NCBI RefSeq assembly: GCF_000218685.1
Contig: NW_006763292.1
Coordinates: 3,053,909 to 3,117,908, forward strand
Direction: 5' to 3'
Source of the DNA: Serpula lacrymans var. lacrymans S7.9
Taxonomy: Eukaryota; Basidiomycota; Agaricomycetes; Boletales; Serpulaceae
DNA: 64,000 nt
Positions 1 to 12,532 of the stretch are shown here, piece after piece (within the stretch, counting starts at the first letter, position 1; each line of letters starts with the position of its first letter). The notes beneath the pieces were generated by a model that saw only the letters and a program-made list of their open reading frames with translations, did not search any database and was not told where the DNA came from. Both the position numbers and the translations under genes were made by a program.

Positions 1-3000
1 ATGAGTGGTTGTATTCTAGTGGGCACTCTAAGAAGATTTAACTCACCACTGTGCGACCTTTCAGCAGGGGACCACAAAGTAAATGATGGAATAAGAAACG
101 GGCCGTATGACTATCCTACTCAGAAGTGAGTGCAATACACGCATATAAGCTATTTTAAAAAAAATTAAAAAATTAAAAAAACTCACAACAGCGCTGAGAG
201 GATCATCTAGTAGCACATATTTGGTACGAGCGTATACAGCACGGGCTAGCGCAACTCTGACGATGTATGAGCATAAACTCCTTATTCCAATGAAAAATTA
301 CGATAATACCTAGCTTTCTGCCCGCCTGAAAGACTGACGCCCCTATGATGTAGAGAGTAGGAAAGTCAGCGTTTATGACTCATTGAATGGCCCATGGAAA
401 AATTGCAGACCTCGCCCCTATCTCAGTCGCATCGCCGTCCTCTAGCATGGCAAGGTCAGGCTTTAGTGCGCAGTACTCAATGACCGCTTGATATCTCTCT
501 TCGTCATATGGGTAGTCGAACAAAATGTTGTCTTTGATAGACTGATGTCTGAGCCACGGAGCCTGCGCACTATACGATATAGCATGCATGAGTCCATTCT
601 CGTCTACTTGTGAAGGATTCTTTGACATTATTAGCCGACTACCAGGCAGTGCAGTCATCTCGCCAAGCAGGGCCATCTATAATGAGTAATAATTTGACGA
701 TCATTCATCGCGAATAAAAGCTTGAGCGTACCAGTAGAGCGGTTTTCCCACTTGCAGTTGGACCTGTCACCACCGTCAATTTACCATCGGGGAACATGAC
801 AGAGATATCTTTTAGTTTGAATTGATAACCAAGCGTCTTGGTACAAGAGAGTGACTCGAGAAGAATTGCGGTTTCTGCAGATGGGGCCTCGCCAAAGATG
901 TTCTCCAAAGGCGCATTACCATCGTCAACTCTGTTCCATATAAAGGATCCGCGGTCAATGCCAAATCCTTCGGTTTCTTCTGCCATGCGTGCTGAAGATC
1001 TCTTTAAGGAAGAAACGTTTCCATCCACTTCGTCTTCGTCCAAAAATGTTGCAATACGCCCAAGAGCTACGTTTGCCTGAGGATGATGCATAGATTGAAA
1101 CCAGAATAAGCCTCTTCAGAACACCTATACATGAAAAAGTAAACGCACCTGTAAAATTCGTACCGTCCACAGCGGTATTAGATTCAGGGGCAGTCTGATT
1201 GAAGGTCGAGCAAATATACAAATACAAGTGAGTTGAGCTCAAAGCAGGATATACAATTGTTACTTACGCGAGCATATTAAATAATGTTATAGCCTGAGAT
1301 CAATGTAATCAGGACATAAGTTCGCTATAGAAGAAAATAAAACATACAGTAAAAGCAGTCCCAATTGTCAATTGATTTCCTAGGAAAACATGCGTTGAAA
1401 ACGCGATGACGGAAATAACCAATGGTGCTGACTGCCAGAGTAATACAAAGATCATATAATTAAGTCGTGCTGAACAATGAGTTTAGCATGACTGATCAAA
1501 TGCCAATGGTTGCAAACCTTACATTTAATCATCCAAGATAATTCTAATTTGCGTGCATCAAAAGTACGGTTGATCCAACGGTCCTCCCAGGCGAAGAATT
1601 TTATAAATTTCAGCTGAATCAGATATCAGCTACGTCAGCGATATAGGAAACCAAGCCACTTACAGCTGTGATCACTTCATTGACGATGCTCATACGCTTG
1701 TCTCTGGCAGCTAACAGGTTCTTCTGGATAAAAACACTTCGCTTAGCGACCCAGCTGTTGATAGGCAAACCAGCGAGCACGACAAAAACCCCAGCAAAGG
1801 CAGATAGGCCAAGCAACCTAAACAACCAATCAGAATAATTCCAAGGTGAGTTACAGGAGGAAAACACACTGGTACAAGAAGAGCAAGCAGATAATGAGCT
1901 CGAAAGGAGCTTGTCGAATATCAGCATAAATAAGTGTATACTTCCACCTATTAAAACAACACAGCCTACCTCCGTAGATTAAGTATACTCCTTGAGCAGT
2001 TTGCGAAATCTGTATTTAAAAGTGAGTGGCATCCAACGCATAACGTGATGTGGACCTACTGTGTTAACATCGCCAGCCATTAGATTGACTATCTTTCCGA
2101 TATCGGCTCCAGTCTTTTTGCGAACTTCTTCCTCTTCGCTCGAAATTGAAAAATGTGCGCGCCATAAGATTGGAAGAGCACTCACCTGCGGCACCGTCTT
2201 CATCCTTCATTTTCTCATCTTCGGCAGCCCCTTCGTTCGTGATACCTGAAAAGTCTTTACGTTTCAATGCCTTGTCATATATTGCAGCCATGAGCTCTGA
2301 ACGCATTCGCGTGGCAGCGCGTAGACCAAACCATAGGTGATGCATTTCGCACTGTGACTGGAACAAAGAGCGTCAACAAAGGAACCTTAATCGCAAGGAG
2401 CAAAACGCTACTTTGACGACAGTACAAGCGAAAGCTATAAAAGCGTAAATATAAGCGCGAGCTCGATTTTCCTTATTGGGTGTGGAATCGTCGATAGAAT
2501 CCAGGATGCGTCTGTAAAACGAGTAAAATGAATAGAATACAAATTCGCGAGGAGCAAAAGCGACCTTACTTTAGGAAGAACGGTCCGGCATAACTAAATG
2601 TAATAGTGACGATTGTCAGGATACATTCAAGGCTAATATATATCGTTAATGCCGAGAAAATAGCAAAAGAATTGAAAGCACTGACATGAGATCGTGTGCG
2701 TTTGCCACCCAAATGCGACGAAGAAGTGAGGAATCCCTGTTGGCCGGGTGTAAATATGATATGCGAAGTGAAATACATTGACAAACCTGAAGGACATAAA
2801 CCGAACAAAAGTGGGGCGCGATTGCATCGTGATACTGACATTCCATACATCTGGCTCGTTCAATGTGGCGTGTGTTCCCTGAAAACGACCTTAATCAAAG
2901 GGAAATATATGCAAAAAAAGCAAATTAACCAACTCTCTTAATCAATGGGTATACCCAGCAGAATGTGATCCAACCCCATAGCGATGTATAATCTTCTGGA

Positions 3001-3767
3001 GAAATGGATTTGCCCTACACCCAGGATATGGTCAGGGGGTTTAACAGGGTATTAAAGGTAGAACATACAATATCCTCCTTCCTAATCCTCGTGCTTGGTA
3101 TAGCCAAAGGCATACCAAGAACAATAACCAATGCAATAGCAACGGTGACGATATTGGCCACCATCGAAGCAATAACATAACCCGAAGGAAGCGCAATATC
3201 CCAGACATATGCTTCATAAAGAACACCTCCCAGAAGGAGGATACCGGACATAAGATGCGTGATGTAAAGAGAGAACAGATCGAAAGGAGGTGTGATGCTC
3301 GGCCAGATGATGGGACGGAGGGAAGCATAGAACCATGTGATTGCAATTAATACCGGCGGTGATGTGGATTCTGCTCTGCGCAAACTAAAAGGCATGATAC
3401 CGACTGCAGACCATGCAAAGGTTTCCAACAAGGCAATCCAGGATAGATATAAATTTCTCCGCCTTGAAAAGTAGGTTCTTCCCCGGATACTCCCCTCTCC
3501 AAAATCATCTACTCTTCCTGGTAACCGGTTTGTAACAGAACTTCCATCCAGTTCTAAGGCTTCCGCTTCGTCGATTGTGATGAATCGCCTTCTTGGGATC
3601 TTCGCGACCTTGAAGAAGCCTTGCGTCCATGCGGGAGATGGTAGTGACAACACACAAAATAATAAAACGAGTGCTACAGGGACGAGGGAGCTCCAGTAAC
3701 GTCGAACGCACGCATCTCGAAAGTCGAAAGGACCATAGTCAGCACAGAGATGCGGACTCCGAAACAT
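1..3767 (-). CDS. ABCC (MRP-type) ABC transporter, N-terminal half, runs off left edge
   Basis: This is a full-size ABC exporter of the C subfamily; family members export conjugates and drugs across the plasma or vacuolar membrane. The first ATG is at 3767, and an N-terminal exon (to about 3060) encodes several hydrophobic helices, like the TMD0/L0 region of MRPs. Spliced exons then encode the first ABC transmembrane domain (family motif DIGKIVNLMAGDVNTV near 2060-2110). Nucleotide-binding domain 1 follows: Walker A GPTASGKT (about 735-770), Q-loop YSAQAPWL (about 550), signature LSGGQKAR (about 310-340), Walker B LLDDPLSAV (about 180-205) and the D-loop/switch region DSHTARF (about 100-115). 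At least five introns (for example near 380, 260 and 150) have GT-AG ends, and all exons stay in frame when joined. TMD2 and NBD2 lie outside the window. Which substrate it moves cannot be read from sequence. I see no lesion, so I call it functional but partial. Confidence 0.88.
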
Positions 3768-6056
3768 GGTCAGTGACAATTAGAGAGAAGGCGCTTTCGA
3801 CGCTTCCCGTTTTCTCGAGGGTTTGGGACTATAAGTGAAAACCTAGAAATCCGCGATCATATCGGTTACTCCGTCCGTTGATATTTTACACGTTATACCG
3901 GGTCCACGCCAAGGTCCGCGATATGTAATCTCCCACTGGAGCTTCTTGACCTGGATTCCATTCTTCTCCTCCTGTTGCGAACTTGAGCTTTGTGGGTAAT
4001 CTGAGCGATAGATATGCAAAAACGACGTGAGTTCATCAAATCTGTGATATCGCCCCCGATTCGGCCGCGGAGCATTTAATTATAATATCTGAGCGATTTA
4101 ACTGCGATTTCCTACGTTTCTGATTGTTGAGCCCGGTTCGTTCACAGATGGCCGGGCGTCTCCACGTATATTTTCCAGCACCCTGGTTCTTTTGTGGGAG
4201 CTTACTAGTATGAACCCGAATTCTCGTTTCGCAACCGACACCACGCTACGCCGGACTAGAGTGAGTTCACAGCATACTAGTTTCGAGCGTTACTTGGACA
4301 CCTACCTTTGCGGACTTACGATAGCAAAGGCGTTATTACCTCTCTACCGTCACGGCGACTTTGTGGAGTCTTTGTGGCCCATCTTGCGTTGTCTCCATAT
4401 GTATGTACAACGATCAGGACGGAATTTTTCGTAAGTTTCGTTGTATCTTCTTGGCGATTAGCACCAGTGGCTTGCCTAACGATGGGCGTTTAGCGTGTGA
4501 GCATATTTCGCCTGGACTCAGAAAAGCTTCACGGACTTTGAAAATTATGCCTTCAAACGCATTCAAATCAAATTTCAGTGTACTATCTGAACTTGCTTTC
4601 CCAGCTCCCGCGAACACGATGTGCTTTACAGCGTGCTAGTATCTTTCGAAGGAAGGGCATGGGATCCATCTTGTTCTCGACCAACATTTCCCCATGGGGC
4701 TGAGTATATTGTTTGGTTACATAGATTCTAGAGCGCTCACGATACGACTCGGAGCAACGTCTTCACCAAATTCAGTGTTTGACCAACTCTCACAGATTAT
4801 TCTTCTCATCCCTGAGTCATTTCTCCCTTATGACCATGTGAGCGAAACAATCCTCTAGGTCCTCGGACAGACGCTAATGTCTCTTTATTTTTGGATAACA
4901 CCAGACATTACACGCTACATCCAATCAAAGTAAGTACATGTACTTCGGAGCTGTGCTAATACCGCCTTTTTTTTACAAAACTCCACCTGACTCCTTTTCC
5001 CTCGGGGCGTTTTATGAAAGCTAACGTTTATCGAGGCAAGTGAAATGCTATTCGGTACTCGCGCTCAGCAGGCAGCCATGATACCCGGAATTGGGCAACT
5101 TGAACTCCGTTGTATTTATATGTGATTCCCGCTATTGTTATAGCTTGAATGCCGCAAGATCTGTTATCAATATTCATCTTTATTCAATCATCGAAGTATA
5201 TTTCACCGCCTACAACTTCATCAATCTTCTATAGCCGTTCTTTAACAACGCACTACGGACCGTAACACACAGGCGGCAGTCGTACCATTAAACCCACAAT
5301 ACAAATCACTATACAATTTGCCTATTTCATCCGCCAGCACCGTCGTAATCGGTGTCTTTTGATGGTACAACTTTGTGGCTATAATACTTAAAGCAGTCCA
5401 ATATGGAAGCCTGCACGTTACTATACAGTAAGTCTGAATATTTCCCTCCCCATAAGTATGCAATATCGCTCGAAAAGTTTTTCACCTCATCACATTGCAA
5501 GAGCTCTACCTCTTTTAGTTAGCCATATTTGTTGCAACTACCGGCTTCCGCTCACCACTCAATCATATTCTGCAGATATGACCCCCACTGGCAGTTCTCC
5601 TGTTCATGCTTCAGCTACGGCTCGGTCGATACTGTAATCATGGTGACTATTGCCACACCTGAGATATTGGCACCCTACGCGAAGTGCTTTGGGTCGTCCT
5701 GACAGTTGATGCGATTATGTCCTTCTAGACATATTCACGTGGATCAATAATTTGACATGACCTGCAACCGTGATGCCCGTGCTGGCATAAAGTATGCAAG
5801 ATAAGTGATAAGCTCGCACTTTTCGAGCGCAAATTCCTGGATGGGAGCTTTCTGAATCTCATGCTGTACTATCATGATGACACGTACAGCAAGTCGTACC
5901 GTACAGCGTCATGGCGTCCTTCTTTAGCTTATCAATGTCGTAAGGCAACAGCAGGTGATCCAATCCATTCGTGGTGCCGATGAGTCTTGAACAAAGTCAG
6001 TACAGGCCAATTTACTCCCATAGACTAAGCCCCGATCTGCTAGGATACGGTTCATT
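3768..6056. other. Gene-poor stretch, no confident gene
   Basis: About 2.3 kb between the divergent starts of the ABC transporter and DUF6533 gene A. Only short open frames occur (longest about 90 codons near 4361-4639 on the plus strand). None has a recognisable domain or a clean multi-exon continuation. Minus-strand exon-like segments near 5830-5960 (translation containing DHLLLPYDIDKLKKDAM) could belong to a small spliced gene, but I could not find a consistent start, introns and stop. It probably holds the two promoters and untranslated leaders. Confidence 0.4.
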
Positions 6057-7652
6057 ATGGCATCCTCTTCGGCCTCATTGGCCTATCAACTGCAAGCACT
6101 CAAGGTAAGTTGCCTTGATCTTGCTCTGATAAGCGTATTACTCCGATGATTAAGTTGTCAGCATCTGTCTAGTATGTAGCTGGTGCGTAATTGGATTGAA
6201 GAGCTTATAGAGTTGTAAAATGAACTAACATTTATTTTTGTGATTGCTTGTCTTCCTGTTTTAGTTGGTTATTAAGCTGCCAGCTGTATATATCTTGAAA
6301 TCAACATCTCTACATCGTAGGTCTTAGATTACTGCAATACATTGGAGCGCGAGGTAAGGTCGTTTCCATTCCAGTGGCCGAATTCAATAACATTAATGCC
6401 AGGTCGAGTTGATTTGGCAATCAGTGTTCTTATTTGCCCACTATCATATGTTCATCTTGACCATTCCGAGCATGATCGGGGAGTAGTTGGTCTATAGAAC
6501 TTGGAATGATATTTAATCATATCGTATTCGGTTTCGTCGGCTTATGATATGTCACCAAGCGTCAGCATTTGATTACTGTTTTCTTTTGCCTACGAAAAGT
6601 CACAGTGACATGTCTTACAGGTATGTAAGCGGGCAAATTTTGCTAGCGGAGGTAAGCTAACATGAGCTTTGTCTTGAGTTTCTCACTCACGAGTCCACAT
6701 AGTCCTTGGAACATCGGCCGTCGTTCTCACAGAAGGTGACCATTTCTGTATAACCAACCCACTGAAAAGATAGGAATGTTGACGCCAGCGTAACCAAGCA
6801 ATTCTTGTTCTTCGAACGTCTGCCGTTTGGCATGAAAATAAGGGGCTCCATTTCTTATTGTGGTCCTTGTTTTCTGTATGATTTATTCTATCATAGCTTT
6901 ACTTGATGTGATGAAAACAACTTGATGGCTGTAGGCTATACTTATGATGACGATAATCACCTCCTTCATGTACATTGACCTTTTGGTTTGTGAGTCATCC
7001 TAACCGTTATTTCTTTGCATTAGTCATATAGTTTGAGAACAATCGTCCAGTTACCGAACTCGCAAGGATGCGATCCTATACTGCACTCGCACGATACCGC
7101 GTACTCAGTGACAGTCATGGCATGTGTCATATTTCTTGAAACCTGTAAATTTCTATATCAAATCCAAGTTTCATATATCCTTGCCCAACCCTGTCCATAG
7201 TACTCTCAAGCCTTCTGCTTTATCGAAAGGTCAAGTTCCTCCGCCACGGTAAGAGTCCTCTAGTCAGGACTATCTTCAAGGATGGAATCATCTTTTATTT
7301 CTGCACTCCAGATAATGTCCTGTGTGTAAATTTATCTACGATTTTGTTGACAAAGAGCTAAAACATGATCTGCTTTAGGCGGGCCTAAGATTTATCTTGG
7401 ACATGTATGTAACCCTTCTACTGAGAATAAGCGATTCGATGAGAGTATTAATTCACTCCTAGGCCATACTACACCTTGCACAGTGCTCTGGCGTGTCGCG
7501 TACTTCTCCACCTACGGTCTACCGACCCCGGCAAATATGACACGATAAACGCACCGTCTCAACCTATCCAGTTTGCCCATATCACTCAGCGGTATCGCAA
7601 CAATCAATCATTCTTGTCCACGGGGCCCGTTTCCGTAGCAGATCATATTTGA
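6057..7652 (+). CDS. DUF6533 membrane protein A (one splice acceptor not canonical)
   Basis: Member of the agaricomycete DUF6533 family of multi-pass membrane proteins; its molecular role is unknown. The reading starts MASSSASLAYQLQALK (exon 1, 6057-6104), then a 10 bp micro-exon (6173-6182), a 20 bp exon (6244-6263) and a 33 bp exon (6321-6353). These give the family hallmark VLDYCNTLEREVELIW. Later exons give LRTSAVWHENKGLHFLLW (about 6800), LVRTIFKDGIIFYFC (about 7255-7310) and the tail CRVLLHLRSTDPGKYDT (about 7490), ending TGA at 7650-7652. Exon sizes match those of gene B at 10.4 kb, so the two are paralogues. The acceptor in front of the 20 bp exon reads GA instead of AG. The gene therefore either splices there non-canonically or has lost function. 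Several mid-gene exon borders are approximate. Confidence 0.7.
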
Positions 7653-8096
7653 GCGATCGAGGTTGATGGTTTGGATTCGGCGAGGACAGCAAGTGTAAAA
7701 CAGAAGAACAGAAGGGGTGTCGTATAAAAACACATTCATGATGAAGATGTTCATTAAAAGGAAACACTTGGGGGCCGGGGGATTAAATTTTTCATGTTTG
7801 GGTTGTTCTAGTAGAGCAAAAGGGAAATCTGAATGCACATGCCACACTGTTATCGTTCGTTGACTGCTGCTCGCTAGACTTCGCTTTAGAAAACGGGCAG
7901 ATAGAGGAGCTGAAGACCATTGCTCTATTGGCATCCGTCACATTCTTGACACATATATATTGGGATTTCCCAGGCTTGTCCACTGATGAAGCTTTAAGAG
8001 AGCACATTATCTCGATAATTATATCTCTCGAATCATATAAAACAGAAAAAGCTTTTTGACGGATTTCAGGGGCACACAGCAGATGTAAAGAGCCAT

Positions 8097-9294
8097 TTAC
8101 GCCTTGCCTGCTGACCCGAAAAGCTTCATGAAGCGCTCACATACGGACGCAAACACCTCTGTGGCCTCCTCGACAGCCTCTGGGAAAGATTTTGTTTGCA
8201 ATCCAATTGCAAGTTGTTTGGCGTACGGATCGCGACCCCAACTGTTGACATTGATCTATTACAGACATCAATCCATAGGCAAAGCTCAGACGAACGAAAT
8301 GCACACCTTGCTAACCCCGTTCTTTATACACTCGACAAACAAATTGTCTGGGAGTTCATCTGTACCATGCAAGCATAGAGGAATTTTACCTTTGAATTTC
8401 GACTGTAAATCCTTAAGACTGTTCAAGAGAATATTGGTACGTATGTAGGGAAGATAGTATAATTAAATATACTAACATGTCCTGTCTGAAGTTTGGCGGA
8501 TTGATGTAGGAACCGTGGAGATTGCCTATACTAGGAGCCAGAACAAGCGCCCCCGTTCTGATATTAATAGTTAGCGCTTAGATAGTTATTTTAGAAACGA
8601 TAAAGATACCCTTTCATAAATGTTTCAGCCTTGTCGGGATTCGTTAGCTTCGCATCCGAGATCATTCGCAGGCCTGCTTCACCGCCCTCTAGACGTCCAA
8701 GCTCAACTTCGACAGCGATACCACATTTTTCAGCACGCTGAACGTAGGGTCGAGCGAGTACGATATTTTCTTCATCAGTCTATATATCACCTGTAGGTTA
8801 TGAGACCGATGTCATGGGAAAGAACGACCACTCGCATCAGCATGGCTGGCATCGACCATGATGCTATCAAAAGCGATTCCCTGTTCTGCGAGGCTGAGAG
8901 CGAGCTCAAGATGTTCGGGGTCAGTCGCATGATCAAGGTTTACAGCGATAGGGACGGATGCTTGATGAGCGCTATAGACAAGGACTCAAACTATATATGT
9001 GTCCAAATGAATTCAAATATTTACTCACGCATTCAAACAGAATTGAAGGAATGGCCCTTTACCATATGCCAAAGTAATCGGGAAAAGGTTGACAACGGCA
9101 GGACTTCGACACCGCTCTGCGGCTCGCACGAGTCCAATCACTGAGTGGGCATCGTAGCTACATCATACACGTAAGAAATTGACGCATGGCTAGGCTGAAT
9201 AAAGTAACTCTCACCAGCTCTGTGCCAGAATACCATAACCTTCGTCCTCAGCTTTCCTGAGTATGTCCAGGGTTCGGTTGCCTTTCAGTGCCAT
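8097..9294 (-). CDS. Class II ketose-bisphosphate aldolase (FbaA/GatY family)
   Basis: Zinc-dependent class II aldolase (F_bP_aldolase family), which cleaves or forms a ketose 1,6-bisphosphate (fructose or tagatose type) in the cytosol. The ATG at 9294 begins MALKGNRTLDILRKAEDEGY. Joined exons give VNLDHATDPEH (the Asp/His pair of the active site, about 8920), VELGRLEGGEAG (about 8690), APSIGNLHGSYINPP (zinc-ligand His, about 8530) and GKIPLCLHGTDELPD (third His and phosphate-loop region, about 8360). The end is VNSWGRDPYAKQLA through FGSAGKA and TAA at 8097-8099. Total length is about 290-300 residues, usual for the family. Introns are short GT-AG (for example near 9150-9210 and 8990-9030). 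No lesion is visible. This divergent fungal branch is often annotated as a tagatose- or fructose-bisphosphate aldolase, and the exact sugar cannot be assigned here. Confidence 0.88.
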
Positions 9295-10365
9295 TATTTG
9301 GTGGTGAACTGGGAAGTGTGTGTCCACAGAAACAAACTGTGCGAGTTGAAAGAGATAGCAATAATAATGGCATGACTCTAAAGAAAAGCTGTAAGCTGAA
9401 GCTTGAAGTTTCGTGGGTTAACTTTTAGTCTGGTGACTGGAAGCGTGACTGGACGATCTTTGTTCGATAAGGTGCGGGGAATGTCGGACCGGCTGTTGTA
9501 ATCGGTCGAGTATTATCCGCGACCGCCCATGACATGCATGACATACCACTGACCAGATCGCTACTACTTTGGTTCTAGTACTGCTATCACTGGCAGTATG
9601 TGCTAACACACTTGCAGCTTTCAATGAATTCTCTTTATTTACTCATCATTACTCGGTTAGTATCTGCATCAACACTTTGTTTTCATTCCACCCTTGGCTT
9701 ATCATTGCTAACGCTGCGGTGATAATGAGTTTGCAACCTGCCGTAACGACGATATCTTTTCTGGAACGACAGGAATACCAACGTTATCGACGTCGTCTGG
9801 TCGTGTCCCGGACTTCACAAGGGACGTGTACAATACTTGTAACACTGTTGGTAAGTTTGTAATGTACTCGCAAGAGTCGAAAAACATGACTGACCGCGGA
9901 CTATATACTGTACAGCCTTCTTTCTACTGCGATGATAATTAGCGTTTGAGTGGCTTTTGTGTTACTTTTTTAGAAGACGATATTGAGCTTTTCTATGAAC
10001 TTCGTCGACCAATGTAAACCTGTCTATCAACTCACGGCAACGATTAACTCTCGCTCTTTGTGCTAAGTGGTCTATCTAGTCAGGCAACATGCATTATCAA
10101 CCATCCCAGAACGTTATGCTGAATTAGGCATAATGTCCCACTCATGAGGTCACATTTGTTGCTATCAAAACACGCTGTCTAGTTGCTTGTCTGTACGGCT
10201 TTTGGAGTCCATTACACGTATTGCTGTGCTCCGACTTCCAAGGGCTGTGACTTGTCATGCTCTGCATCGCCCGCCGGTCTATCTTCCACCACTTCAAGCG
10301 TCAAAACAGAGTTCCATTGTCTAAGGTAACGAAGTAAGGTAATTCGTTGTTTTTGATCATAATCG
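9295..10365. other. Intergenic stretch between aldolase and DUF6533 B
   Basis: Divergent intergenic region of about 1.1 kb. A plus-strand open frame of 97 codons at 9569-9862 has a leucine-rich start but no in-frame ATG near its beginning and no recognisable domain. I see no repeat, tRNA or transposon feature. It presumably contains the promoters of both neighbours. Confidence 0.4.
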
Positions 10366-12129
10366 ATGGCTACTTTGTCTACTGTCCTTGACATTCCTTC
10401 TGCTTATCAGCTTCAGCTGGTCAAGGTGAGTAACTCCCTAATCGTTAGGTGTCCGTTTATTGATTGCTATTCGTATGAGTTTTATAGTATGCCAATGGTA
10501 CGTAGGCTTAGGTAAATTATGGAACCACAACATGCTGATAATGTTTGCGATTCTTTTCATCGACAGTGGCATGTTTAGCTATTCTGGTTGTTATCCTTTG
10601 ATTTCTGTTGCGTATAATATCTAACATACGTGCTATAACAGGTAGCAGACTACGCTACCACATTCGAACAAGAGGCGAGTATACTTTCCCCAAAGGTTGG
10701 ATATGTCATTGCACTCTAATACGCAACCCCGAGAGCAGGTTAACCTGGTGTGGAAGTCGAGATGGGGAACTGTCAGGGTTTTATATACTTTATCTCGTTA
10801 CGCTATATTCGCGGCAATGGCCTTATTCTTGGCAGGTGAGCAATCAGAGAGAATCGGCATGTAACTCTATGTTCAACGTCAAATCTAGCTATCCTGGAAC
10901 CGGATACACCACAAAGAGTGCGCTTACTTGCAATCCATTCTACCGATATGTTATCTTTACCTATCGTTTTCACTAGGTATGCAAGACCTTGAACTGGGCT
11001 GTGACAGGTTGGGTTCTGTAACCATCAGCATGCACTACTATAAAAGTTTACATTGATATGCGGACCAGGGTTATTGTTATGTGGAGTTTCCACTTCAGAA
11101 GGTTCTTCCTTGATCATATGGTTCAAAGTACAATTGGATGCCTAATCCATTTCACACGTTTCAGCGATACTTGTTCTCAGGACACTCGCGGTATGGGATA
11201 ACGACAGGACATTACGCGCGTGGTTGATATCTTTCTATTTGGTTCGTTGTGGCCCCGACAACTCTATTGTCAGTCATTCTAACAACTTCTCTAATAGGTC
11301 ATTGCCGCAGCGTTCATACCAGTTTCTATACTATTCACTGTTTCTTGTGAGTTTCTCTGGCTCGTTCTACTCCAATACATGGCTTGATGCTTGAAGGGAA
11401 AAGATGGCGATGCGGTCGACATCCCTGGATGCAGGCCAGTTCTTATGAGGGAAGACTACATGTACGCAATTTTATTTTTGATGATGCTCTTCAACACAGG
11501 TCAGTCCTCTAAGTTAGCGCAGATCAGCCCACTTCTCACCAACTAAAATCATGCGTGTAGTTCTTTTAATTCTGATGACATATCGTGTAGTCAAACACTA
11601 TCATGGATCGAAAAATCCCCTCTTGCGTACTTTGTACAACGACGGAATTTTATTTTATTCCTGCATCGCTAGTGAGTTGGTAAAAAGCCAATCTATGCAT
11701 TTTCTAAGCCTGACTTGACCTCTTTCTAGTTGTATCAGCTGCCAATATCGTTGCGCTTGCTGTCTTGCCTGTTGGTGTCATTTCAACCGTTCTATAAAGA
11801 GTCATGCCTGATTTTTTCTTGTAGCCGACGCTAAAAAATATTCTACAGAAGTACGCAATCATCTTCTCCCCAACTTTGGGCACATCCTTAGCTCTAAACC
11901 TTTCGTCTTCGCATTTAGCTTTCACTACATCATGCATAGCGTGCTCTCATGTCGTATTATTCTCAATATCCGCGCAGTCGACGCCGCCAGGGTTGGGACG
12001 CTGGGTCACGACGTATCACGCTCTATTCACTTTGCTCGTGGCGATATACCTGATCTGTCGGTCTTGACAGACATCAGGGAAACGGATGAAGAGATAGATG
12101 CTACTTCTATTATCGACTTCGCTGCGTGA
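10366..12129 (+). CDS. DUF6533 membrane protein B
   Basis: Second DUF6533 multi-pass membrane protein, intact as far as I can read. The ATG at 10366 gives MATLSTVLDIPSAYQLQLVK (exon 1 to 10425). A 10 bp micro-exon (10488-10497), a 20 bp exon (10567-10586) and a 33 bp exon (10642-10674) follow, joining to YANVACLAILVADYATTFEQE. Exon 5 starts at 10739 with VNLVWKSRWGTVRVLYTLSR, the DUF6533 core. Later exons give LRTLAVWDNDRTLRAWL (about 11190), DIPGCRPVLMREDYMY (about 11420), LLRTLYNDGILFYSC (about 11620) and the tail SVLSCRIILNIRAVD. It ends at TGA 12127-12129. The intron after FEQE appears to begin with GC (gcgagt), a minority GC-AG intron. Borders around 11750-11920 are uncertain. Membrane location is inferred from the hydrophobic exons; the function of the family is not known. 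Confidence 0.8.
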
Positions 12130-12532
12130 GCTATTTGGAACCATAATTAAGGATTTACTATATGAAAAACGATGAGACATCGTAATTTAATCACACCAGC
12201 GTCGGAGGAGACTTGTTTTCGTATATCAGTAGATCCGAATCCGAGTGTATGACTCGGATAGGTATTCCACGGCTACTAAACGCTTATCTTGACAATACTA
12301 GTACTCTTTCATAATGCACATGTTGGGTCAACATCATACAAGGACTACTTTGATTAATTAGGCATTTACCCATATTACTTGATAGTTAGCAATACTATAA
12401 ATATCGGTTCGCTGCTGCAAAGTATACCTCAACTTGCGAGGCATATTCATAGACCTTCCCCCGAAGCAGTCCACCATACACTAGGCAGGTGTAAAGGACG
12501 CTGTGACTGATTTTCCCACCACATTACCATCT
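12130..12532. other. Convergent intergenic stretch
   Basis: About 400 bp between the stop of DUF6533 B and the stop of the MARVEL-like gene. It is AT-rich 3' flank with no open frame worth reporting and no repeat; it probably contains both polyadenylation regions. Confidence 0.5.

Noticed and set aside
3015..3060. Continuation of the ABC exon past the intron donor to a stop at 3015
   Set aside because: The ABCC frame continues in downstream exons; the residues after the donor read as intron.
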